Shown here piece by piece: positions 13,301-23,104 of a stretch of 64,000 bases of DNA. Position numbers and translations under genes: made by a program. Numbering within the stretch: the stretch's first letter is position 1; each line of letters begins with the position of its first letter. This stretch comes from Ramazzottius varieornatus (taxonomy: Eukaryota; Tardigrada; Eutardigrada; Parachela; Ramazzottiidae): positions 1,045,153-1,109,152 of the forward strand of contig BDGG01000001.1 of NCBI GenBank assembly GCA_001949185.1, read 5' to 3'. The notes beneath the pieces are model-generated. The model ran no database searches. It saw only the letters and a list, made by a program, of their open reading frames with translations, and was not told where the DNA came from.

Positions 13301-16300
13301 CGAGAATCGCCGAGCCCATGCCGGTAGATCGAAAGAATTGTGCCCTCAAATTCAAAACTGCTGTTGTCCAAACCCGACCACCTTGAGACCGGGCTTCCGA
13401 GCGAGAAGCGCTTTTTGAGTCCATGATACAACACAATTTTGATGACTTCAGAAGCATCAGTCCGACAGCTGGGTATCTCGAATAGGTCACGAATCAACAA
13501 CTTCCATGACCGCATATCTTTCCCTTCCAAGCGAGGGGCGGGGTTGTGGAGTACAGGCCTGCACTAGCGCTCGGCCTTAAGGTGTCGCGCCTGATATCGT
13601 ATATCATACGACATATTCAAAAATAAAATTTAAAAAAATGCTGAAAAGCAGTGAATTCACTTTCTGAGTTCAGAAAAGTATTCGGAAGAATATTTGTCAA
13701 CATTCAGAATGACATAAAGCGTGCCATCTTTTTGCATGGGACAGGATGTAAAATTTAAGGTATAATATTAGAACACCCACGTAAACACTGCTGCAAGCCT
13801 GCAACAAGTTCCGGCCGAAGGCTCACCAGAAATCAGAGGCAAAGCAAGTGACATATTTTTCATTCAGAATTCCTTAAAAATATGGTATAAACATACCATC
13901 CGAACAACAGCTAAAACGTAACCCGCTTCTTCCAACAGTTTTTGCATACCATCGAGAGACTACTGATTAAGGTTCAATTCTGCCAGTTCGACAGAAATCT
14001 TAAACCGATTGTCTTTAAATTCTACTCGGTCGACCCCACAAGAGGATTCCGCCAACTTCTGAGTCCCGATACTCGACCCAGCATCGCAGGAAATTATTGG
14101 AGGGTATTTTCGACAGCAGAAAACGCAGATTAAGCGAAAAGAGATACTAGCAGACAGCGTGGGGCTTGGAGGTAACGGGTTCATTTCGGCACGGTGAAAT
14201 ATCGCATTTTGGTTGAACGATTTGAATGATCAGGAAATTCCTAGCCGAAGGTCTCAGCTCTCTCGTCGAATTGCGCACCATCATGCTCTTACGATGCAGT
14301 TTGGTGCACGGTTCTGTTCCACAGTATCGAAAAAGCTGGTCGGCTCAAAAGTCGGTGATCGGTGAAACCCATTCAATTTACGTGCTCTACTGCAGCGAGT
14401 TCGGCTCGTGCCGAATGGTTTGAAGTATCGGTTCGTGGTATCGGTTTGAGCCTTGAGATTCAACCATTGGCGTGATCACCTTGTAAGTGCTCAAGTCAAA
14501 TCACCTGGTTGGGATGAGACGATAAGTTTGGTTGCTTGGTGTTCGACTGGCGAGTTTTCTTGTTTTCACTAAGGATTATTCATACAACACCTCTCGAAAA
14601 CCAGAAAGTCAGAACGTGTGGGACGAGGGACCTAGATCTTTTTATGTCTACTGAACTCCGAATGCTGGGAATATTGAGTTGGCAGCACAAAACCAAATTA
14701 AGTGGGCTCGCAAATTTTCAGGTTCTTCTCCAGAACTATGGCTATCGTAAGCTACCGTTCCGTTAGGAGGAAGTCGAGAAGCCTCTCGCCTTTTGAGGGA
14801 ATCTTCATAGTATTCGAGAAGAATTGGGTTTACTTCGTTAGCAGACTCCTGATAAACCGTGTGACTCGGTCCAATTTTAGCGTTGGCGGTAGTGGCACGC
14901 GGTCTGAGTCTACGGGCGACAAAGGGCTCGTTCTTATGCTGACATCCCGATGGTCAGCATAAGATCAGCAAAAGATAGAAGAGTGTGTTTCCACGACTCT
15001 GCCAGGTATCTAACTTCCGGTACAATCGTGAGGTAGAGCTCTACATGAGCTTGGCGAACGGACGTCACAGTGAGCATGCGCTATGTACTTCTTCATACAT
15101 GTAAACTCCATATTTAGTGTGACGGCAGTTCGCTTAGCTTACAGTGCGCCAACTCTTCGCAAAAACTAGGAATTTTACTGTGGAAATCCGATCTTTATAA
15201 CCGGAGTTCTGGTTTGATGCTCGTATACTGATTCGGAATTCCAGTGTTTCGAATCGGGCTCGGCCGGAACGAAACAGAATTCTTGTTTTAGCAAGCGGAA
15301 TAGGAACTGAGCGGAAAACGGAATGCCGATGCTTACTCCAGGTGGCCTGAGAACAGTGGATATATTCCGGGATCAGCACAATCAACCATCACGTCCATCG
15401 TCCAAAAGCTGAGTTTGGCGTCAATTCCGACTGCTATAGATGTCAGAACAAGCATAGACCCCTCGTGAGTTACATGGCCCGCCTTAGCCAGGTTCACCGG
15501 ACATGGGACCACGAAGTCTCATAACGGATCAAATTTGCTACATCATGATAGATTTAGCGCTGATATGGGAGTTATGGGCATTACAGTCTGGTCGGCTGGC
15601 GGTTCCATCCACCGTTCTCCGCACTTTTTTCGGGAGGATAAATTGATATATCAAACCCGAATTTAACAAAGACACCCTGGATTATTCTCTGGTACCCTTT
15701 CCACCCTGCTGGAGACACCTCTCTCGTCTAGGGTAAAAAGGTGGAAAATCCTATATTAAAAGAGCTCTAGGGTGGAAAAAAAGACACCAAAGACATCTCT
15801 AGTGCAGGAGTGATGGAGTATAAAACACAAAAACTTTCAAGTGGAAGACGGAATTCGAGAACGAAGAGACGAGGTTTGACTGCAACCTAATACGCTGCTC
15901 AGCGCCGTCAAGATCCCAAGGGATCGACGTGGCGATCTCGTCCAGTGCGTGAGATAGTTTTTGACTACAGCCTAGAAAGAAATTTTTAAGCCCAAGGTGA
16001 AATCCCAAGGACTGTGAACAAGGTCGCCGCAAGTCGTCTGCTATCTCCTTGAAGGTGTTAAGCAACATAGAATACAGTTTGAGTTTCAACTCTCCGTCAG
16101 TTCACCCTATTTTGCCGTCCATTCTGATAGATCTGATATCTGATAGATATCTTGGATTTTGGTATTTTGGTGTCTTGGCGCCGTTAAGATATGTGCAAAA
16201 ATTGTCTAGAGAGAAGTGGCGGAGGGCCAGGATCTTGGCCTGTTCTTGCAGGCTAGACCGGAAACAGGCCTTTCTGCCCATATTTCCAAACGAGGCCGTA

Positions 16301-19300
16301 CGCTGCCGACTGAGCGAACGTTTGTTCTTCTGGGGTGTTGCGGGTATATTTCAAACCGCTGACGCAAATTTATAGAGCGCTCAGTCGCGTGCCTGAAGCT
16401 ACCAGATGTAGGTTTGCTAGGCAAACGGCAAGAAAGTTATGGGCGTTTTTGCGATAATGCGAATCTCCCAACGAAGTGCCAAATGCCAATCAATTGCGAC
16501 CTAGCTCCCGCTGAACTATGGTCTTCTGCACTTCTGTATGGTCTCTTTGGGCTACGAAGATGAGAGTCATATGATGCACTGGCTGGAGGACGAGCACCTT
16601 TCACTATAAGAGAATCTGGAAGAAAACTGGTGCTGGACGTCCAAAGTGGCAGCAACTGGGAACTTGTTTACTCGGGGAACGGGGGCAAGTGGTCGAACAA
16701 CTTTCCAACCACCGATTAAGGGATTCCTGTGACTGTCTCGATGTTTCGCGCAGGGCTTCAGATGTTTCACATCGAGATCTACAATCTGATGTAGAGAAAG
16801 CACGTTTTCTCTACAACGTGCTTTCTCTTCTCAGAGAAAGCTCAACGGTACGCTTTTTTTCCTTAGATCGCAGTTTCCACGTTGAGGCAACTCTCCGCAA
16901 ACCACACCTGTATCTCTAACAAACGATTTTCTCTGTGTATGCAGTACCTGAAAAATTTTCCGGGTACAAACAACGATTTCTGTACCCGAAAAATCGTATC
17001 ACCTGTCTGTACTCCGATTTCGTTCATTCAAGTTGTGTTTGAAAGCAGATAATTTGGTCTACACGGTCACGTGCCTTGGCAGGACCGTAATCAAGACATC
17101 AACTAGCACGGCAAAACTTTGCCGACCTTCAAAACTGAGTGTTTCTTAGGCCGGGTACATTTAGTCGACTGGGTCGTTATATGTGACGAGGTCGTTCTGA
17201 AGAACTACGTAGACTTTGTGAACACTCAGAAAAACTAGTTGGTGTGGTAGACGAAATTAAGAGCAACCACGCAGCAAGTTACTTGCTTTTAATTAACTAG
17301 CGTTCAAAAATGAATTATTGCCAACTGGGTTGGCCACCCACTGACTGTCATGATTTTGAATATTCTCACTGCTCCTTCCCTTCAGTTCGAATACTTTCCA
17401 TAGCTATATTGTTTTCATTCAACTTCGAGGAGAACGATAAAGATGCTGGGCAGGTTTCGGAGACTGACGGTCAGTGAAGGAAATTCAAGACAACAGTGGA
17501 GCAGCATGGGAAGTCCTTCTTGCAAGATGACTTTAACACATACACATCCTATTCGTCTTTCGCTGTCCCCACGACCAAAGAAACCATCAATCAACCGTAT
17601 TCTACCAGTAATAGCTCCCAAGAATAGCCAGTGATGGGAAAAATTTGTTTTCAGAATGGTCAAGGTCGCAAGCCGGAAGCTGAACGAGCAATAGGAAGTT
17701 GGGTTGAAAGCTACTAGCATCTTTTAGCTAGTACCTTTGGTAGGCACTTTATAGTTAATGTGGTTGGCTATGCTGGTTGTCTACCCCGAGACGTTCAAAA
17801 ATTCGACGTAGTTGACATATGAAAGGTAATATGACTCACCTACTGAGTGGCTGAATTATGTTCCAGCATGATTTCATATGCTTTCTGCCGTTCAATATAG
17901 GCAACTACAATTCTTGTTGGAGGATCCGCAAATATTTCGCTCGCGTGCTTTAATAATTTGACCATAAACTGTGTCTTTCCACTTCCAGTTGGTCCGAAAC
18001 ATAACGCTCCAAACGGTGAGCGAGACTGCTCAAGATTATAATCAAGAGCTGGGAACATGGCCATCATAAAGAATATTGTTGCAACAGCAAATTGGAACTG
18101 CAAAATCAACTTGGAGAAACTGGAGACAATGTTGAATATGGCATACTACAATCCCAAGTCATTCTCAGGACTCATTATTCGTCGGCTTGTCCCCTTTAAA
18201 ACCCACTGCAAAGTTTTCTGTAATGGCAAGGTTGTAGTCAACGGCGCTACTAGCGAAAAAAGTGCAAAAGCTTTAACTGAAAGTTATTGCCAGACAATGC
18301 AAAAAGCCGGTTACGGTGACGCACGCGTCACAGACTTCAGGATCGTAAACATCATTGCTACTTTTGACTTTGGCCGGAAAATTCGCCTGTATGACGTATA
18401 TTACATCGTTCGCAAAGTTGCACTAGGGAACGGTAACTATGTCTGCCTTGTAAAATCTGTTTCGTTTGAACCCGAAATGTTCCCTGCTGTTTCTACAAAA
18501 CTGGACAATGTAACCTGTGTGTTATTTCATACTGGAAAGTGCAATATTCTTGGAGCAAAGGCTGAATCTGACGTCGATCTAGCTGAACTCGATTTTCACG
18601 ATATTAGCGAACAATAAACGTGAGGAACTCTAATGGTGATGTTCTGCATAGCAGTCGGGATATTCTAGAGTAGAATTACCAGCATAGATTAGCGCGACGG
18701 TGGGCGTGCACATTCACAGCTCTATAGTCCGGACATTCTAGTATGAAAGACTCAGTAGAGCCTCACGTGTATAGACTCAAAGCCCCGGATGATCCGGGGT
18801 TTTGAGTGACAGCCAGTGTACGCTGTCGTGATGAGTCACAGTACACAGTGAGTCAGCGCCACAGGGTAGTAGCAGCGTGGCTAAAAAGCAATCAGTTGAA
18901 TGACTCACCTCACTGCCGGGCAGACTTGATTGAGTGATTGCTAACCGAAAAAACTGATATCTGGGGCTATGTTACTACTATCATAGTCTACTACTACTAC
19001 TATCAAGACCATCAGAATAGCCATTAGGTTGCTGCATGTCAGGGAGCATACTAGTATTGCGCAAGCATTTGATATGAGGAGCTGCTACCCCTATCCCCTC
19101 TCGTAATCACCACGTAAGATTTCCAAGGTTAGTACCCAAACTCCGACCTTATCACATAAGATTTGAGGCCCCCCCTCTATCCATACAAAATTTAATCAAT
19201 TGTCCAAAAATGTAAGCGGAAACAAATCGAGTCCGTGCACAGACTAACGTTTTGAAACGATCAGAATACTGAAGAGCAAAAGAGGACGGAACTCTTCCAG

Positions 19301-22075
19301 GTCGACCAGAGCTTCAAAGTCGGTACAGTGAGTTTGCATCATTTGCGCGATTCATCCAAGCGCTGGATGAATCTTGCTTAGCCGAGCGGATGGCAATGAA
19401 TGTAGGACCGGAATATGTCAGTTCTTGCTCAGTCTTGAACGAAAGACATGCGTAAACCGAAGGGATCAAGTTGTGGCTCGGAGCGATGACGACAAAATCG
19501 TGGTCGGGAAGGCGACAGGCATAATCAGCATCCCAACGCATCAGCTTTCTTGTTTACAGCTGTTATCCGAGATCGAATGGTAGACGGATCGAACCCATAA
19601 CGTTACTATTTCAGTTTTGCCTTTGATTAAATTAAATATTAAATTTTTTATTAGCTTACGTAAGACCCCTGGGATACCTCCCATCCTGCCCTAAGCAAAG
19701 CGTGACATTTCAGTGACCAGCACCCCCTCTTACGTGCTTACGTAATACTAGTATGTTCCCTTACTCCTTGGTGGTACGTTTGATTGTTTCACTTTTTGTT
19801 TTGCTGGGGATTCTGATGTTTCTTGTATTTTTTGAATACTAAGGTAAAGAGTTCTAATGTGCGGAGATCAGACTGCGTTGGTCTAAAAAAACACTCAGTT
19901 TTGAAGGTCGGCAGAGTTTGCCGTACCAGTTGATGTCTTGAGTATGGTCGTGCCAAGTCACGTGACCGTGTAGATCAAATCATCTGCTTTCAAACACAAC
20001 TTGAATGAACGAAATCGGAGTACAGACAGGTGATACGATTTTTCGGGTACAGATCTAGGTAGGTCGCTCACTATTGGGAGACCGTGTACAGCCCGAACGG
20101 GCCAAGTGACTACCACCTATAAAATTGGTGCTTTCTCGACCCCGTTCTCGCTCATTTCTGAAACCAGCTTTACATGATTTGACCGCCATTTTTCTACCTC
20201 TAAAAAACTTACCGGCCAGAAATCCGTTCAGAAAGAAGTCAAAAACGACAGGAAACCATGGAAGGCACAGGCGAAATTGCAGCCAAATTTTTCAGCTTTG
20301 GGATCCTTTCCCGAATTCTTTTTTTCACTTTTGCCTCGAGATCCTGCCCTGGTTTTGTTGAAACCAGAGTAAGGACCTTGCTATAGAAGCAGTGGTCAAA
20401 AGCACGAATTCACCGTTCACGACAAGAGCGAAAATTTTTGCGGCGGAAGAGGAATTCCCGGCAAAACGGCCAAATTTGAAGGTTCTAATTCACTTGCCAA
20501 GTATGTTTGGCGTTACTGCGATATTTTCTGGTTCTGGATGATAGTTCAAATAGTTTTACGTGCGTTGAGACTGAATTAGAAATTTCTAATTAAGTATAGA
20601 ACCTTAGAGCTAACGTTTTGTTCCGGATAAAATATCTTCCCCACCGGAAGTCATACTGATCAACATTGCCAAACTGTTTCTCTGTCAACGCGAATATGCT
20701 GTCTCTCAGTGGAAGCACCTTAAAACGTTGTGCGAAAAGAGTGAAAGCCGAGACGAAAAGGATGTACACGGATTTTTTTATAGCGCTTTTTGCTAGGTGG
20801 TAGTCACCTGGCCTGTTCGGGCTGTATAATTATAACGTGCACTTTTCTGAAAAATGCGAAAACATGCCCGCCAGATGACCGGACAGAAGTTTTTTCACCA
20901 CAAAGAAATTAAAATCTTTCAAGGCTAAGCTTTGTTCCTGAAAGGTTTATTTCGAACTGGAGCACATTGAACTGGCTCCAAGTATCATACTCTGAAGGCT
21001 TCTTTCCTGCTGGAGACTTCCAGCTGGAAAATGTTCACTGAAATTTCAAGCAGAATCTCAAAAAGCGTTTTGGCACCAAGTTTCCAAATGAGGTTGGCAG
21101 ACAGATTTTCACTGAAACATCTCGAAAGCGTGTCCGTTACAGCAGAGAAAGTTGAAAAACGAGAAACCAAGTGGAATACAGCGAAAACCAAGGACCTGAA
21201 TTTCTTGAGGGGCTAAGTGTAAACGACAGGGACAACTTGGCTGAATCGGGCTGTATATCACAATGGCTGGTCCATCTAACAAGCCGTCACTCAGACAAAT
21301 TTTCGAGCAAAAATCGGAAATTTTTCTTTTCGCTAGCCAACCAATTACATTGGAGCGACTTCGTTCGAATTTTCTGGAGCTCTGGGATGTTAATTGGGGG
21401 GAGCTAGCTGTTGGTTGATGAAGGGGTTAAGGGAGCCCATAATGCCGTTCAAAACTATTGAGATTCGATTCTGAATTTAATGACTCTGATGATCCCCTTG
21501 CGAGTACTACTGAGTAGCACCAAACCACTGTCTTCGTTTTGCATGAGCTGGCTTGCCAGAAACTTGACTTCTACTCTCGTCCACGTCGAAACATTCTTCA
21601 GGAGGCTGGCGGCATGTATGATCTGGACCATGTAGACAGGATCTTCAGCATATTCTACCTTACCTGTGAGGTACTTCAAGAAGTCCCCAGAATTGGAGTA
21701 ATCCATAACGATGTGATATTCGTCATCGTCGTCCGGCTACAAAGATCACGCCAATAGGTTTGAATTCTTTGGTCAGCCATATACATAACAAACCGCATGA
21801 CAAATAAACCAAGCTATTTAACAGCTTAGCACCGCGATGAATCGCACACATCAAGCACACTTACCGAGTGACAGCCGATGTACTTGACCAAGTTCTCATT
21901 GTATCCTTTCAGACTTTTCTGCAAAGAGCCAACAGGTTTACGGTACTGGAACAGTACTGTCTGCGAGAAAGCAATACCTTTAGAATTTCCACCTCACGTC
22001 CCACAACGCAGTGACCTTCCGGAACTGGTTTGAGGTAAGCCTTTTTATCGACTTAATTGCAACAAGGAGAGGTGT
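10346..22075 (-). CDS. Ser/Thr protein kinase spanning a 9.7-kb intron
   Basis: Exons on the minus strand: about 22075-21978 (ATP-binding VAIK, then REVEILK), 21918-21865 (NENLVKYIGCHS), 21736-21664 (hinge, HIVMDYSNSGDFLKYL) and 11937-10346. The last two join in phase 1, creating LTAVPNVPEKDLW, so all of 21663-11938 is intron. The C-lobe has HRDLKPEN, DFG, MAPE and DVWSFG, so catalysis is likely intact. The N-lobe order and the HRDLKPENILL-(insert)-KIGDFG layout recall ULK/ATG1-type kinases, but no ULK tail was seen. An Ala/Asn-rich repeat (NTAA units) sits between MAPE and DVWSFG. The long tail carries two diverged copies of a PSQTEPSKS-type segment. Between VAIK and REVEILK the frame shifts by one base: either a tiny intron, an error or damage. 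The Gly-loop exon was not found on this strand. Confidence 0.85.
12160..12362. mobile_element. MITE, GTACACGCAGGACGAGAAAT family
   Basis: About 200 bp with ~46-bp terminal inverted repeats containing AAATTATGGTACAGTA. The internal sequence matches the interrupted copy at 43674-44446, and a lone end occurs at about 34710. It lies in the kinase intron. Confidence 0.85.
14934..14964. repeat. short hairpin
   Basis: Perfect 11-bp arms CTTATGCTGAC / GTCAGCATAAG around a short loop. Confidence 0.6.
16793..16828. repeat. hairpin with 14-bp perfect arms
   Basis: Arms AGAGAAAGCACGTT and AACGTGCTTTCTCT flank an 8-base loop, about 150 bp outside the left TIR of the TBP element. Confidence 0.7.
16981..17145 (+). 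repeat. left terminal inverted repeat of the TBP element
   Basis: Begins TGTACCCGAAAAATCG and ends near AAACTGAGTGTTTCTTA. It pairs with 19888-20052 over its full length with scattered mismatches. Confidence 0.9.
17146..17839. other. left interior of the TBP element, no intact gene
   Basis: Only interrupted frames are present. One plus-strand frame from about 17400 to 17635 has a protein-like composition but two in-frame stops and no recognisable domain. The minus strand below 17840 does not continue the ATPase in any convincing frame. Confidence 0.4.
17840..18058 (-). pseudogene. truncated virus-type packaging ATPase
   Basis: An 89-codon open frame (from 18109, or 72 codons from the internal ATG at 18058) has Walker A GPTGSGKT preceded by a hydrophobic strand, then a DPPTRIVVAYIERQ segment. 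Virus-type FtsK/HerA (A32-like) genome-packaging ATPases of adintoviruses and Polintons share that pattern: a PP-x-RI-hydrophobic block about 25 residues after Walker A. The frame stops at 17840 (TAG followed by GTGAGT) well before Walker B, so an active packaging motor is unlikely unless an unseen exon completes it. I prefer start 18058 because it leaves about 21 residues before Walker A. It could also be another P-loop NTPase. Confidence 0.6.
18057..18617 (+). CDS. TATA-binding-protein-like protein in a mobile element
   Basis: An intact 186-codon ORF covering almost exactly one TBP core (two pseudo-repeats) with no N-terminal extension. Repeat 1 starts KNIVATAN (N6) and has NPKSF (F36) and KVFCNGKVV (F54); repeat 2 starts VNIIATFD (N98) and has FEPEMF (F142) and VLFHTGK (F157). 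In known TBPs these four Phe intercalate at the TATA box and the two Asn contact the minor groove; all six are kept. Other positions differ strongly from the highly conserved animal TBP, so this is not a recent host copy. GA(T/K)SE-like turns follow both repeats. The ATG overlaps the ATPase ATG on the other strand. AATAAA (18613-18618) overlaps the stop. Inferred role: promoter recognition for the element or interference with host transcription. Confidence 0.9.
   Translation: MAIIKNIVATANWNCKINLEKLETMLNMAYYNPKSFSGLIIRRLVPFKTHCKVFCNGKVVVNGATSEKSAKALTESYCQTMQKAGYGDARVTDFRIVNIIATFDFGRKIRLYDVYYIVRKVALGNGNYVCLVKSVSFEPEMFPAVSTKLDNVTCVLFHTGKCNILGAKAESDVDLAELDFHDISEQ
18613..18618 (+). promoter_or_regulatory. 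polyadenylation signal overlapping the TBP-like stop codon
   Basis: AATAAA begins inside the last sense codon and includes TAA. Such compact overlap is typical of small viral genomes but may be chance. Confidence 0.4.
18618..19887. other. right interior of the TBP element, no supported gene
   Basis: No intact gene is seen. The stretch holds a stable GC-rich hairpin (18776-18806), three TGASTCA heptamers within 76 bp and AT-rich sequence near the right TIR. A 75-codon minus-strand frame at 19314-19541 has no recognisable feature. Confidence 0.4.
18776..18806. repeat. GC-rich hairpin downstream of the TBP-like gene
   Basis: Arms CTCAAAGCCCCGGA and TCCGGGGTTTTGAG pair over 14 bp (one G:T) around a 3-base loop. 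Confidence 0.75.
19888..20052 (-). repeat. right terminal inverted repeat of the TBP element
   Basis: Reverse complement of the left TIR. The outer end is CGATTTTTCGGGTACA, ending at 20052. Confidence 0.9.
20087..20826. mobile_element. inverted-repeat element next to the TBP element
   Basis: A 32-bp inverted repeat (20087-20118 and 20795-20826), with the core TACAGCCCGAAC...GTGACTACCACCT and a few mismatches, bounds about 0.74 kb without a recognisable gene. It begins only 35 bp beyond the right TIR of the TBP element. Confidence 0.7.
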
Positions 22076-22166
22076 CTGTGAATATAAGTCAGAAATTCTA
22101 TTTTGGCCTGGCGATATGAGTACAGCCCCAGCTTCATTTGGGATATTCTACAGGATAGGTTTACAG

Positions 22167-22209
22167 TATGCAGAAGCTGGTCAAAGTGGGGAGTGATGGG
22201 TACTCGACG
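22167..22209 (+). other. possible kinase glycine-loop exon in the opposite orientation
   Basis: A 43-base segment is bounded by TTTACAG and GTATGT splice-like signals and encodes MQKLVKVGSDGYST, which resembles the kinase glycine-rich loop (hydrophobic-G-x-x-G-x-x-x). It lies about 90 bp beyond the VAIK exon, exactly where the minus-strand kinase should have its Gly-loop exon, but on the plus strand. Inversion, misassembly and chance are all possible. Confidence 0.3.
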
Positions 22210-22539
22210 GTATGTTTATTAGGTCGGATTGTTAAACGCAACTTTAAATTACCGAAATCGCATGGACGCGTGTCAAGGAACAGAATTCACATCGTGATTG
22301 GCTGTGCTTCTCTCCCGGAAGTTGGGTTAACGACGTCGATATTTGGGCAATGTCCTGGTCGAACCACAGGAATGAGGTTTCAGGATTTTGGGAAAGAAAA
22401 CGCTTTAACCTTTTTAGCACGACAGTTTTGTGTTTGGAGCTAACCTCGACATTCCGCAGCTTTCAAAACCTCGCTTCTGATGCCAAAAAAAGATAATAAT
22501 GGAATAGCTCAGTGTGAGATCGACCGGTGACGCGTCCAG

Positions 22540-22585
22540 GTGGTCAAAATTACCACCCATCGGCGGATGAAATAGACCTTAATAC
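22540..22585. repeat. lone end of the ACCACCCATCGG foldback family
   Basis: AAATTACCACCCATCGGCGG then ATGAAATAGA matches the right ends of the foldbacks at 34.2 and 49.9 kb. Confidence 0.6.
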
Positions 22586-22934
22586 GGTCCTAATCTGATG
22601 CACTGCTATTTCGAATCCCGATCAACTGAACAAAATGCCCAGCCCGCAATTTCTACCCAAGAACGTGGATAGCATTTACGGCGCGGTGCGGTTAACGGTC
22701 AGCTGATCTCAATGACGTATTAAGGGAGAGGAGCAATTCTGCAATTGCGGAACTTTTGGAATTTCGAAACTGCGGATCTGCAGTTTTGAAATCCAGAATT
22801 TTCTAAACAATTGTGGAGTTTATTTCCAGAAAACCAATTTTTTAGGAAGATTTTTCGATTTTTAATAACATTCGGAAGATATCACGTCGGTTTTATCTCG
22901 TTAACACATCACATTAACACAACTTGTAGATTTG

Positions 22935-23104
22935 GTATACTCGCCTGGCCTAAATGTGAGGATGGACAAAAATGTGGGGAACGGAGCAAAAGCGACTGTG
23001 CTTCGATTGATTTAGTTGATTGGTCAACCACAGCTGACCCGTGTCGCTTTCGCTCCTTTTCTCACATTTTTGTCCATCCCCACATTTGGGCCAGGCACGT
23101 GTAC
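22935..23104. mobile_element. foldback element, GGCCTAAATGTG family
   Basis: Arms of about 60 bp (22935-22993 and 23042-23104) begin GTATACTCGCCTGGCC and end GGCCAGGCACGTGTAC, and include ATGGACAAAAATGTGG. The central loop is about 50 bp. The same ends flank the N gap at 36.5 kb. Confidence 0.85.

Larger units (their letters stand above)
16981..20052. mobile_element. TIR-bounded virus-like element carrying a TBP-like gene
   Basis: The element is defined by terminal inverted repeats of about 165 bp (16981-17145 and 19888-20052), roughly 93 percent identical by eye, with outer termini TGTACCCGAAAAATCG and its complement. Within 2.7 kb of interior are a TBP-like ORF on + and a truncated packaging-ATPase-like ORF on -, in head-to-head arrangement. 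No capsid, polymerase, integrase or protease gene is visible, so the copy is non-autonomous or internally deleted. No clear target-site duplication was seen. Candidate origins are adintovirus/Polinton-like viruses or another small TIR-bearing DNA virus or transposon. It sits in the kinase intron. Confidence 0.75.
11938..21663. other. kinase intron packed with mobile elements
   Basis: This 9.7-kb intron is defined by the phase-1 donor at 21664|21663 (CACAG|GTAAGG on the minus strand) and the acceptor before 11937 (TTTATTTCAG). It contains a MITE (12160-12362), hairpins, the TIR element with the TBP-like ORF (16981-20052) and another inverted-repeat element (20087-20826). Outside those I see no supported gene. 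Confidence 0.7.

Noticed and set aside
17415-17720. A 101-codon minus-strand frame inside the TBP element as the rest of the ATPase
   Set aside because: It lacks Walker B and other ATPase motifs, and is in no phase that joins the Walker A fragment.
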